Shown here: piece by piece, positions 1-6,304 of the stretch
How positions within the stretch are numbered: position 1 is the first letter of the stretch
How the letters are laid out: every line of letters starts with the position of its first letter
Source of the DNA: JAFNAG01 sp964353465
GTDB lineage: Bacteria > Acidobacteriota > UBA6911
NCBI GenBank assembly: GCA_964353465.1
Contig: CAYGWQ010000301.1
Span: forward strand, 1-6,640
Reading direction: 5' to 3'
Length of the DNA: 6,640 bases
The notes under the pieces: generated by a model
The model's database searches: none
What the model saw: only the letters and a program-made list of their open reading frames with translations
Told to the model about the DNA's origin: nothing
Translations under genes and position numbers: made by a program

Positions 1-4
1 CTTC

Positions 5-181
5 AAAAGCAGCCACGGATTCCACGGATTTCACGAATTCATATGCATAGGGCATACACGTATCGAGGCGCACCAAATGATGTCGTCGTCTTTGCCTCCA
101 TCCTGGAGGCTGCAAGAAACACCGCCCTTTGGCAGTGCCTTGATAAAATCCGTGAAATCCGTGAAATCCGTGGCAGCTTTT
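5..181. repeat. Nested inverted-repeat element (35-bp arms, central hairpin)
   Basis: The left arm (5-39) and right arm (147-181) are inverted copies matching at 32 of 35 positions, separated by 107 bp. The right arm contains three perfect head-to-tail copies of the 9-mer AAATCCGTG (146-154, 155-163, 164-172); the left arm has the complementary, slightly decayed version. In the middle sits a perfect 7-bp hairpin at 94-110. There is no transposase and no target duplication can be judged because the left edge is at the window start. This resembles a non-autonomous repeat (MITE- or REP-like) of the kind scattered between genes in large environmental genomes. The class is inferred; the symmetry is directly visible. 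Open frames crossing it read the 9-mer as Ile-Arg-Glu triplets and are not convincing proteins. Confidence 0.75.
94..110. repeat. Central 7-bp hairpin of the repeat element
   Basis: GCCTCCA (94-100) and TGGAGGC (104-110) are perfect inverted copies around a TCC loop. The hairpin lies roughly midway between the two 35-bp arms, giving the element a nested-palindrome form. No T-run follows, so it is not a typical intrinsic terminator. Confidence 0.7.
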
Positions 182-199
182 TGCTGTTAAAGGACATCT

Positions 200-213
200 C
201 TCTGACCTCAGAG
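200..213. repeat. Short palindrome CTCTGA-CC-TCAGAG
   Basis: Perfect 6-bp inverted arms with a 2-bp spacer, in the transporter upstream region about 190 bp before its start. It could be a protein-binding site or simply part of the repeat-rich leader; the sequence gives no way to choose. Confidence 0.45.
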
Positions 214-226
214 CTAAACAGATACG

Positions 227-259
227 AATTCAGAACGGCTGACACCCAGTGTCTGAATT
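227..259. repeat. Bulged 11-bp inverted repeat upstream of the transporter
   Basis: AATTCA (227-232) pairs with TGAATT (254-259), and GACAC (241-245) pairs with GTGTC (249-253) around a CCA loop. The two stems stack directly on the right side and are separated on the left side by an 8-nt bulge (233-240). It could be a folded leader RNA or a binding site. No T-run follows, so it is not a terminator. The function is unknown. Confidence 0.45.
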
Positions 260-390
260 GCGGAGAGAAGATCCGGGCGAGCAACTCGTGAATCCTCCAC
301 TTTGTCCATCCTTTTTTAGAGATTGCCAAGTACAATGGCATTTACCGGGGCGATCCCGGCTTCAAGGTCCGTTGCCTACCCCTATTCGAG

Positions 391-398
391 AAAGGGAG
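391..398 (+). promoter_or_regulatory. Ribosome binding site of the MFS transporter
   Basis: AAAGGGAG lies 5 nt before the ATG at 404. This decides the start: the open frame extends upstream to a TTG at 323, but the extra 27 residues are not transporter-like and that TTG has no comparable Shine-Dalgarno sequence. Confidence 0.7.
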
Positions 399-403
399 CT
401 GAA

Positions 404-1537
404 ATGATTCAGACTGTTGCGCTGCTCAGTGTTTTCGGTCTTGGTATCGCTTTTTCCGTCATCGGTGCGCTGAAGCTTGAGCTGGTTAAGCAGCTGCAGA
501 TCAATGATGCCCGGTTCGGCAAGCTGATTTCCGCACTGATGTTCACGAGCATCTTTGTGGTGCTGGCCTTCGGTCCGCTGGTCGACATGTTTGGATACCG
601 GCCGATCGCGATCGCTGGTTTCCTGCTGGGAGCCTTGGCCGTCTACCTGCTCGTTTCATCCCGCTCTTACGGAAGCGCCATTGTCTCCTGCATCGTGCTG
701 GGTATCGGTGCTATGTGCATGAACCTGGGTAACACCCTGATCCCCATGGTGCTCTTCCAGGGGAATCCCGCTGCGGCCTCGAATTTCGGCAACGTGTTTT
801 TCGGCATCGGCGCGTTCATCACTCCGTTCCTGGTCGGGATACTCCTAAGCCGGCTGGGCTACAGGGTTACAGGCATGGTGATCGCCCTGATACTGCTGGT
901 CCCTGTGGTGATTGCGGCGTTCGCAATATACCCGGAGGTGCAGAAGACGGGGCTGACCTTCGCGCAGGCCTTTGCCGGCGCATTCGGACTCCTGGCCAAT
1001 CCAGCGATCATTGTTGCTGGCCTGGCGCTTTTTTGTTACGTCGGGCTTGAGGTCTCGATGGGCGGATGGATTTCCACCTACGCCGCCAACCAGGGATTCG
1101 ACCCCCGCGGTGCCAACATGGTCCTGTCCTCATTCTGGATTGGACTCATGATTGCCCGGCTCATTGCGACGGTCGTGGTGACCTCTGCCAACGGAATATG
1201 GGCGGTCTCCGTCCTGGCGCTGGCGGCTACGGTCATCATCGGGCTTATGATTGCAGCAAAATCCAAGGCTTTCGCAGCGCTCCTGGTGTTTCTCACTGGG
1301 CTCTGTTTTGGACCCATATTCCCGACGGTTGTGGGCGTCACGTTCGCAAAAATCGACCCGAGCATCTATGGGAGTGCTTTCGGCATCATCTTCGCTGTCG
1401 GCCTCCTCGGCGGCAGCACCCTGCCGGCGGCCATCGGCATGTATTCCCAGGGCAAGCCCATCAAGAAGAGCTTCCCCATCGCCATGGCGGCGGCGCTCAT
1501 TCTTTTTGCGCTCGCCTTCATCATGGGGCGGGTGTAG
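404..1537 (+). CDS. MFS transporter, FHS/FucP-like sugar permease type
   Basis: A protein of 377 residues, almost entirely made of hydrophobic helices separated by short loops, consistent with a 12-helix major facilitator in the inner membrane. Residues 57-67 (GPLVDMFGYRP) fit MFS motif A in the loop after helix 2. The segment NFGNVFFGIGAFITP (127-141), the acidic helix around GLEVSMGGW (214-222) and GLCFGPIFPT (299-308) resemble the FHS group, which includes fucose and glucose/galactose permeases with proton symport. The length is slightly short for the family (usually about 400-430), mostly at the N-terminus. The substrate cannot be read from sequence; a sugar is inferred from family resemblance and from the alpha-galactosidase remnant downstream on the same strand. 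No operon partner is adjacent, because the next gene is convergent 226 bp away. General MFS identity is firm, the subfamily less so. Confidence 0.85.
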   Translation: MIQTVALLSVFGLGIAFSVIGALKLELVKQLQINDARFGKLISALMFTSIFVVLAFGPLVDMFGYRPIAIAGFLLGALAVYLLVSSRSYGSAIVSCIVLGIGAMCMNLGNTLIPMVLFQGNPAAASNFGNVFFGIGAFITPFLVGILLSRLGYRVTGMVIALILLVPVVIAAFAIYPEVQKTGLTFAQAFAGAFGLLANPAIIVAGLALFCYVGLEVSMGGWISTYAANQGFDPRGANMVLSSFWIGLMIARLIATVVVTSANGIWAVSVLALAATVIIGLMIAAKSKAFAALLVFLTGLCFGPIFPTVVGVTFAKIDPSIYGSAFGIIFAVGLLGGSTLPAAIGMYSQGKPIKKSFPIAMAAALILFALAFIMGRV

Positions 1538-1610
1538 TTATCTTGAAGCAGCGGAGAAGTAACGGTCTCAAAACTACGGATTTTGTTCCGGACAGTTCTG
1601 CTCGGATGAG

Positions 1611-1710
1611 TAGGCCCCGGCCGCCGGACGGGGTTTGGGGTGATGCGGTGGGGATGCAGAGCGCCGTCTGGCATCTGGCGCCCACTGTAGGCCCCGGCCG
1701 CCGTCTGGCA
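1611..1710. repeat. GC-rich modular intergenic repeat, copy A
   Basis: This lies between the two convergent genes and matches copy B at 4368-4484 in the same orientation. Module 1 (1611-1639) is identical over 29 bp to 4368-4396. Module 2 (1658-1685) matches 4416-4443 with one difference in 28. Module 3 (TAGGCCCCGGCCGC, 1688-1701) equals 4464-4477. Module 1 and module 3 start with the same 14 bases, and CCGTCTGGCA occurs twice (1664-1673, 1701-1710). GCGCCG (1661-1666) can pair with TGGCGC (1676-1681) through one G-U pair as RNA. No T-run follows. It resembles a dispersed genomic repeat rather than a gene. Confidence 0.8.
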
Positions 1711-1746
1711 GCCAATCGGAAGCTTGGATACTGCATGCAACTGAAT

Positions 1747-1769
1747 AGCCGGCACATCTCGGCTTATTT
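1747..1769 (+). terminator. Weak candidate terminator between convergent genes
   Basis: AGCCG (1747-1751) pairs with CGGCT (1760-1764) around an 8-nt loop and is followed by TATTT. It lies about 210 bp past the transporter stop and overlaps the stop codon of the opposite-strand peptidase gene. The stem is only 5 bp and the T-tract is interrupted, so this is a tentative call. Confidence 0.25.
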
Positions 1770-4178
1770 GGATCGGCTGGGAGGATCGCCCTTGCAGGCT
1801 TGCACCAGCTCGTCCCATTGGGTTTGGGCGGCGAAGTCGAGCCCCAGTTTCGGATCGGAGTAGAGGCTCGAATAGGCACTGTCCGGATGGAGCGGGAAGT
1901 AAATGGAGAGCCCATAGCTTCCAGGATTTCCCGGACCGTGACGCTCGGCCAGGACGCAAGCCCTCAGGCTTTCCTGAACCTTCCGGATGAGCATCAGTAC
2001 CGCAGGCCGGCTTTCCAGGGCGGCGTATTTCTCGAGGAAGTCGTACAAATCGATACTCGAGTAATTATCGTAATGCTGCACCGAACTCCATATTGCTTGG
2101 ATCCGGGTTTTCACTTCTTGAGGCTGTTCGAGGAGCACCTCGCAGAGCTCATTCAGACTCGAGGCTGCCTGGTGTATGGCCTGCGTTTCAATCGCGCTCA
2201 TGGTGAAGCTGTTGCCGAGATTGGATCCGAGCCTGGCATCATTGGCGGGCATGTTTTCAGCAATAGAATCCACGACCATGCGGCCAAGCTCGCGGCTGCT
2301 GATATCTGGCGTTGAGACCAATGTGCTGCGGATGAATTGAATCGTGCCGAACCAGATGAGCCCGCTCAGGTCTTCGCTGCCGACATATATGTCCGTCACG
2401 TCCCTGAGTTCATAGATGGACTCGAACGCTCCCATCAGGCAGGGAGAGGCGAACAGGGTCAGATCCATGCCTCCGGCTCTGGTGAGGGCGCCCTGAATCT
2501 CATCCATCGTCAGCATGTCTCCGCTCGTCTGGTCCAGGCAGCATCCTTGCCAGCCGAAACCATGGTCATAGAACGCCAGGATATAACGTTCCGCGGGATA
2601 TTCTGTTTTGGCCTTCATGATGAAGTCATACAGAGTATTGGGATCGCCCATGTTTTTTTCTATAGGGGGCTCGATAAGCGCCAGGGATCGATTTGGATTG
2701 ACATACAGGAGCGACGTGGGCGTGTTCATGGTGTCCTCGAGAATGAGCACGTCCAGATTGGGTCCCGAGTAGCCTTCCAGGGCAAAGTCTCGGGTGGGAT
2801 TGTATCCGTTGGTGAACTCAGCATCGGCGTAATATAGGAATACCCATTTCCGCAACTTGATCGGATCCGACAGTGCCTGCCCCCCAAAGAAAAGGTGCCG
2901 GTCCTGGGCCTGGTTCCCGGTGATGGAGAGCGGCTGGGGAACAGGCTGATTGGTCTCTATCAGGACCATATCGAATTCCCGGGGATCGAGGTTGAGAGAC
3001 TGTTCCGATAACGCCGCGTATGTCTGCCGGGGGCCCACCGTTGCTTGGGCGTTTCCGACCTCCATGCCGTCCTTGAAAGCTCGGATGGAGGCATTCGTGA
3101 AGGATGCTGCGGGATTTTGGATGGCGATCCCGTACCAGTCAAACCAGCTTTGCGTGGGATTGGGCAGGAACCATCTTCGGCTTGTGTCGCTGCCGGCAAA
3201 AAACTCGCACAAAGACTCGGATGTGCCATAACGGAAACTGTACTTCACCGACAGTGTGCCCCTGCCGGTAATCAGCGCAGAACCGCTGCCGGTCAATTCG
3301 GCTGGATGGTCGGTTGCGATCACAACGGAGCGGCCGGCGGAGATTTTTCGGGTGATGGCGGCGCTTTCGGTGCCGGAGTTGTCATATTGATGAAGGCTGA
3401 AGGTGGCTGTACCGGCTCCGAAATTGTAAACGACTATCTGTGTAATCCAGGGATCTCCGGCGATGTGGGGCACGAAGAAGCGCCTTTCGCCGATCGCATC
3501 GTCTATCCTGTCGCCGGGGAAAAGGGCGTGCCGGCCTTGGTCCGGCGTTCCGGAAAGAGCGAGCGGCGAGGGAATGGGTCTGTCTGAAGCAACAAGAACA
3601 ACATCCACTTCCCGGCCTTCGAGGCCCCATAAATCGGTGCTTGCAGCCATCCGCCCACGGCCGGGCTTGAGCGTAAATGCAGCATTTCTTGCTTCGACGC
3701 CATCTTTGAATGCGGTTACAGAGATCCTCGTCGTTTGCGTGCCGGGGTTGGCGACCGTGACGCCAAACCATGATGACGGGTTCAAAGAGGAGTTTGGGAG
3801 CAACCATTGCGATCCGAGATCATCCGGGTTGACGAAAAACCCGCAGATCGACTGACTGTAGCCAAACTGATAGCCTAGTTTGACGCGGATCTTGTCTTCC
3901 TCGGTGGTGATCGATGCGATGCCTTCCTGGAGGAGATTCTCCGGTATCCAGATGAACCTTCCATGGGCCGGCACAGTCGAGGTGGTCTCCGCGCTTTTGA
4001 TTCCGGCATTGTTCCATTGCCTGAGGGTAACTGATGCCGGCCGGTCTCCTTCATTGAAGATGGTAATGCTGGTCCTCCAGCCATCTCCTGCCAGGTGGGG
4101 TATATGAAAAACATGGTAGGCCAGGAGCGTGGGAGAGAAGAACAACCAGATGCCTGCCAGAAGGCAAGCTCGTCTCAT
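1764..4178 (-). CDS. Secreted clostripain-like C11 cysteine peptidase with duplicated N-terminal domain
   Basis: 804 residues. Residues 1-20 form a signal peptide with likely cleavage after LLA, so the protein is exported. Two tandem copies of an unrecognised, probably beta-rich domain follow (about 23-221 and 235-433, offset about 211). Shared landmarks are PHLAGDGW/PHIAGDPW (27, 237), SICGFF/SLCEFF (110, 322), WLLPN/WFLPN (125, 336) and AFKDGVE/AFKDGME (156, 367). From about 443 to the end is a peptidase C11 domain: the strand KWVFLYYADAE, catalytic His539 in YDHGFGW, catalytic Cys580 in SPCLMGAFE, then SEDL (601-604) and GLSIYFP (756-762), all in the family order. Clan CD enzymes of this type cut after basic residues, but the Asp usually two residues before the Cys is Ser578 here. 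The N-terminal pair may bind a surface or substrate (inference). There is no C-terminal anchor or sorting motif. The start is supported by AGGAG 7 nt upstream. The gene stands alone, with opposite-strand neighbours on both sides and a repeat copy beyond each end. Confidence 0.85.
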   Translation of the reverse strand: MRRACLLAGIWLFFSPTLLAYHVFHIPHLAGDGWRTSITIFNEGDRPASVTLRQWNNAGIKSAETTSTVPAHGRFIWIPENLLQEGIASITTEEDKIRVKLGYQFGYSQSICGFFVNPDDLGSQWLLPNSSLNPSSWFGVTVANPGTQTTRISVTAFKDGVEARNAAFTLKPGRGRMAASTDLWGLEGREVDVVLVASDRPIPSPLALSGTPDQGRHALFPGDRIDDAIGERRFFVPHIAGDPWITQIVVYNFGAGTATFSLHQYDNSGTESAAITRKISAGRSVVIATDHPAELTGSGSALITGRGTLSVKYSFRYGTSESLCEFFAGSDTSRRWFLPNPTQSWFDWYGIAIQNPAASFTNASIRAFKDGMEVGNAQATVGPRQTYAALSEQSLNLDPREFDMVLIETNQPVPQPLSITGNQAQDRHLFFGGQALSDPIKLRKWVFLYYADAEFTNGYNPTRDFALEGYSGPNLDVLILEDTMNTPTSLLYVNPNRSLALIEPPIEKNMGDPNTLYDFIMKAKTEYPAERYILAFYDHGFGWQGCCLDQTSGDMLTMDEIQGALTRAGGMDLTLFASPCLMGAFESIYELRDVTDIYVGSEDLSGLIWFGTIQFIRSTLVSTPDISSRELGRMVVDSIAENMPANDARLGSNLGNSFTMSAIETQAIHQAASSLNELCEVLLEQPQEVKTRIQAIWSSVQHYDNYSSIDLYDFLEKYAALESRPAVLMLIRKVQESLRACVLAERHGPGNPGSYGLSIYFPLHPDSAYSSLYSDPKLGLDFAAQTQWDELVQACKGDPPSRSK

Positions 4179-4185
4179 TTCCTGG

Positions 4186-4190
4186 CTCCT
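4186..4190 (-). promoter_or_regulatory. Ribosome binding site of the C11 peptidase
   Basis: On the minus strand AGGAG stands 7 nt before the ATG at 4178. It fits the start that also gives a clean signal peptide. Confidence 0.65.
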
Positions 4191-4367
4191 GTTTTACGGA
4201 GCGGACGGGAAAATGCATCGACCGCGCCCGGTTGGTGATTCGAGTCATCGCCCCTGCCGGAAAGGTTTGCTCCTCACCGGGGCCTACACTATTTAGATGT
4301 CCGGGATGGAAAGGGGGTTCAGCAAGAGTTTGTGTCCGAGCATTTGTCCAAAAGTCCGGCTGCTTGG

Positions 4368-4484
4368 TAGGCCCCGGCCGCCGGACGGGGTTTGGGTGAA
4401 GCGGGGAATGAAGAAAGAGCGCCGTCTGGCATCCGGCGCCCACCTGGCATGCGGCGCCGACGGTAGGCCCCGGCCGCAGGACGG
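4368..4484. repeat. GC-rich modular intergenic repeat, copy B
   Basis: Direct-orientation partner of copy A at 1611-1710. It contains the 29-bp identical block (4368-4396), the 28-bp block with one change (4416-4443), an extra segment rich in GGCGCC-type sequence (4444-4463), and a second TAGGCCCCGGCCGC (4464-4477). It ends about 40 bp before the GH36 start, so it would be transcribed in the GH36 leader if the promoter lies upstream of it. The two copies bracket the whole peptidase gene. Confidence 0.8.
4419..4439. repeat. 6-bp hairpin within repeat copy B
   Basis: GCGCCG (4419-4424) and CGGCGC (4434-4439) are perfect inverted arms around a 9-nt loop. The equivalent in copy A keeps pairing as RNA through a G-U pair. 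No T-run follows. Confidence 0.55.
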
Positions 4485-4514
4485 TTCGATTAGAGTGCCG
4501 CGTATGTTCGGCAC

Positions 4515-4520
4515 AGGAGA
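4515..4520 (+). promoter_or_regulatory. Ribosome binding site of the GH36 gene
   Basis: AGGAGA lies 5 nt before the ATG at 4526, supporting this start, which is also the one that yields a signal peptide. Confidence 0.65.
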
Positions 4521-4525
4521 GACAG

Positions 4526-5686
4526 ATGACGAGGCTGAAAGTAGTGCTGTCGGCAGTTGTTGCGCTCATACTCTTACCCGGGCGCGGACCGGCCCAGAAC
4601 ACGCCGCCGCCGAACGACGCGGCCGCCCTGCGACTGGATGGGGATAGGGTGCAGCTCCACTACAACGGCAGTCTGATCTTTGATGGCCGGATCAAGAATT
4701 CCGCCGGGCTCCGGAGCGCCTCACCAAACGTTGTCCGAACCGGTGATGGGATCAATCAGGTGATTATTTTCAATGCGCGCGGACGCGATCCGCTCGAAAT
4801 CGCCGGGAGGGTCATGGCCAGCGAACAGGCGTTCCCTTGCGAGTCGGATCGGGCCGTCCGCGGGCGGCCGATCGTGCGCCACAGTTCCGGCCTGTGCCGG
4901 AGCCTGCTGAATCAGGCTGTGTATGACCGCAAGTGGGACTGGGCGTTTTCCGTGGATGATCAGCCGCGCACAGCTGTGCGGGTTGTTCCCCAAACCGACG
5001 GGCCGCAGTCACGCACGTTCACGATCGAGGCGCGCGGCAGCGAAATCGTGCTGCGTTTCCGGCCGCGTTTCTACCAGAAGCATCGCGGCCTCAGCTTCTT
5101 CCAGCCCTGGACATACGCTGTGTGGCCCAAGCCGGTCGTCGGCTGGTGCTCCTGGTTCGCGTTTTTCAACAAGATCACAGAGCAGGATGTCATGCGCACC
5201 GCCGATGTCATGTCTGACGTCCTGCTGCCGTTCGGCTATGAGTACCTTCAGATTGACGATGGATATCAGCGGGACACAGGCCTGCCAGAATTGTGGCTGA
5301 AGCCGAACGAGAAATTCCCCGGAGGTCTGGAGGCGCTGGCGTCCTACATTAAGAAAAAGGGCTTGAAACCGGGCATCTGGACCAATGCCACCTTTTCCCA
5401 GACGGACTATGCCGCGCAGCACAAAGACTGGTTCGTCCTGGATGCTGCAGGCAACGTGGCGCGCGGCAACTGGATCAATCACATGGTCGATGCCTCCGTT
5501 CCCGCTGCCCTCGATGCCCTCGTGCGCCCGATCTATCGTGACCTGCGGGCCATGGGCTGGGAGTATTTCAAGCTGGATGCGCTGCGGCACCTGCGGTATG
5601 AAGGATTTCAGAGTATTAGACCCACACTTCTCCGCGGGCCATATGTTTGGACAGCTGCCTGGCAAGGGCGGTTCGGCCGCGGCTGA
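4526..5686 (+). CDS. GH36/melibiase-like alpha-galactosidase, 3'-truncated (probable pseudogene)
   Basis: 386 residues in the open frame, of which about 363 look genuine. Residues 1-23 form a signal peptide (cleavage near GPAQ), so the enzyme was exported. An N-terminal beta-type region (about 35-195) precedes a TIM-barrel start: GWCSWFAFF (206-214), YLQIDDGYQ (240-248), the strand KGLKPGIW (278-285) and YFKLDALRHLRYEG (347-360), where Asp351 fits the catalytic nucleophile of clan GH-D. GH36 enzymes remove terminal alpha-galactose from oligosaccharides and usually run well past 600 residues. Here the acid/base Asp, the rest of the barrel and the C-terminal domain are missing. After Ser363 (base 5614) the frame reads the antisense of the sigma gene, so residues 364-386 are not GH36. 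No other frame continues the family, which excludes a simple frameshift. The product is probably inactive. Family assignment is good; exact substrate is unproven. Confidence 0.8.
   Translation: MTRLKVVLSAVVALILLPGRGPAQNTPPPNDAAALRLDGDRVQLHYNGSLIFDGRIKNSAGLRSASPNVVRTGDGINQVIIFNARGRDPLEIAGRVMASEQAFPCESDRAVRGRPIVRHSSGLCRSLLNQAVYDRKWDWAFSVDDQPRTAVRVVPQTDGPQSRTFTIEARGSEIVLRFRPRFYQKHRGLSFFQPWTYAVWPKPVVGWCSWFAFFNKITEQDVMRTADVMSDVLLPFGYEYLQIDDGYQRDTGLPELWLKPNEKFPGGLEALASYIKKKGLKPGIWTNATFSQTDYAAQHKDWFVLDAAGNVARGNWINHMVDASVPAALDALVRPIYRDLRAMGWEYFKLDALRHLRYEGFQSIRPTLLRGPYVWTAAWQGRFGRG
5612..5620. other. Probable rearrangement or assembly junction
   Basis: GH36-like sequence on the plus strand stops at about 5614 and the minus-strand sigma-factor gene ends at 5616. 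Neither gene retains anything of its expected downstream neighbourhood. No insertion sequence end, repeat or target duplication is visible at the joint. It may be a deletion, an inversion endpoint or a chimeric contig. Confidence 0.5.
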
Positions 5687-6245
5687 TCCGGCTCTTGACC
5701 GTCCCTTCGGGCACTCCCAGGATCACGGCCATCTCCTGATAGCCCATCCCTTCAAGGTCGCGCAGGATAATCGCTTCCTTGCTTTCCGGTGACAGGGCGT
5801 GCAGAGCACGCCTGATCAGCACAGAGGCTTCTGCCTGCTCCATTCTTCTTTGGGGGCTGGGCCGGCTGTGATCCTCGAGGTGCATGGCATCCAGTTCCTG
5901 ACTCCCGCCGCATTGCTGAAATCGTCTAGCTTGCCGGTAACGGTCGATGATGAGGTTGCGGCTGAGCCTAAGGGCCCAGTTCTGGAAACTTCCGGTATCC
6001 GCGCGGAAACTGCGCAGGTTTTGATATATGCGGATGAAAATCTCCTGGGTCAGGTCCTCCGCCTCTTCCCGGCGTCCCGTGTAACGATAGCTCATGCGGA
6101 AGATGCGCCCGGCAAAAGAGCTTACGATCGCCTCCCAGGCGGCATCATCTCCCCGGAGGCACCGCTCGACAAGTTTCTGATCGGCGGAAGATGCTTCCGG
6201 GTTTTTGATGTCCATCTTGCTGATCGTGCTGGAGACCGTTGCCAT
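5616..6245 (-). CDS. ECF (RpoE-like) RNA polymerase sigma factor
   Basis: 209 residues from the ATG at 6245. Sigma region 2 spans about 36-108, including EDLTQEIFIRIY (63-74) for core and -10 recognition and NLIIDRYRQARR (97-108). A polar linker follows (109-140). Region 4 spans about 144-198, with the helix-turn-helix ending GTVKSRISRGRTAL (181-194) for -35 recognition. The size and two-domain form are typical of group 4 sigma factors, which act on the promoter when released from an anti-sigma factor. The ATG at 6245 has a weak GAAG 6 nt upstream; a TTG at 6257 and an ATG at 6215 are alternatives. No anti-sigma gene follows; the downstream side is antisense GH36 sequence. The last residues ARGEVWV carry GGAGAAG before the TAA stop, as if a ribosome site for a following gene were once used (inference). 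Confidence 0.9.
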   Translation of the reverse strand: MATVSSTISKMDIKNPEASSADQKLVERCLRGDDAAWEAIVSSFAGRIFRMSYRYTGRREEAEDLTQEIFIRIYQNLRSFRADTGSFQNWALRLSRNLIIDRYRQARRFQQCGGSQELDAMHLEDHSRPSPQRRMEQAEASVLIRRALHALSPESKEAIILRDLEGMGYQEMAVILGVPEGTVKSRISRGRTALARQLSKHMARGEVWV

Positions 6246-6253
6246 AAACTGCT

Positions 6254-6304
6254 TCAAAGCACAAATCGTGCCAGGACGCCGACGGAGCCCGTGAGCGCCG
6301 TCAT
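6254..6304 (-). CDS. Possible 16-codon leader ORF upstream of the sigma gene
   Basis: An ATG at 6304 opens a 16-codon frame (MTALTGSVGVLARFVL) that ends in TGA at 6254-6256, overlapping the alternative TTG start of the sigma frame and 8 nt before its ATG. Such spacing would allow translational coupling. There is no strong ribosome binding site, so this may be chance. Confidence 0.2.
   Translation of the reverse strand: MTALTGSVGVLARFVL

Larger units (their letters stand above)
4179..4525. other. Divergent intergenic region between peptidase and GH36 genes
   Basis: 347 bp with no convincing gene. It must hold the promoters of both the leftward peptidase gene and the rightward GH36 gene. The only plus-strand sigma-70-like pair I noticed is TTGCTC (4267-4272) and TATTTA (4290-4295) with a 17-bp spacer; each box matches the consensus at about half its positions, so I do not call it. 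About one third of the region is repeat copy B. The open frames crossing it read as repeat translation and not as protein. Confidence 0.5.

Noticed and set aside
146..172. Three 9-bp repeats as a mini CRISPR or iteron array
   Set aside because: Units are contiguous without spacers, only three in number, and belong to the arm of an inverted repeat; there are no cas or replication genes.
43..291. Open frame of 82 codons over the left-hand repeat
   Set aside because: Its most regular part (Ile-Arg-Glu repeats) is just the 9-bp tandem unit read in frame, and the rest crosses palindromes. No domain or good ribosome site.
331..336. TACAAT as a -10 box for the transporter
   Set aside because: No acceptable -35 box at 16-18 bp upstream, so a promoter call is not supported.
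323..403. Longer transporter start at the TTG at 323
   Set aside because: The added residues are not membrane-like and lack family resemblance; the ATG at 404 has a clear AAAGGGAG site.
1066..1863. Plus-strand open frame of 265 codons
   Set aside because: Overlaps the transporter in another frame and then reads repeat copy A; the translation is Arg/His/Pro-rich and has no domain.
1800..3855. Several plus-strand open frames opposite the peptidase gene
   Set aside because: All are antisense shadows of a strong coding sequence with signal peptide, duplicated domain and catalytic motifs.
5385..5792. GH36 continuing in another frame
   Set aside because: The frame is a shadow: its second half is antisense sigma sequence and it shows no GH36 acid/base motif.
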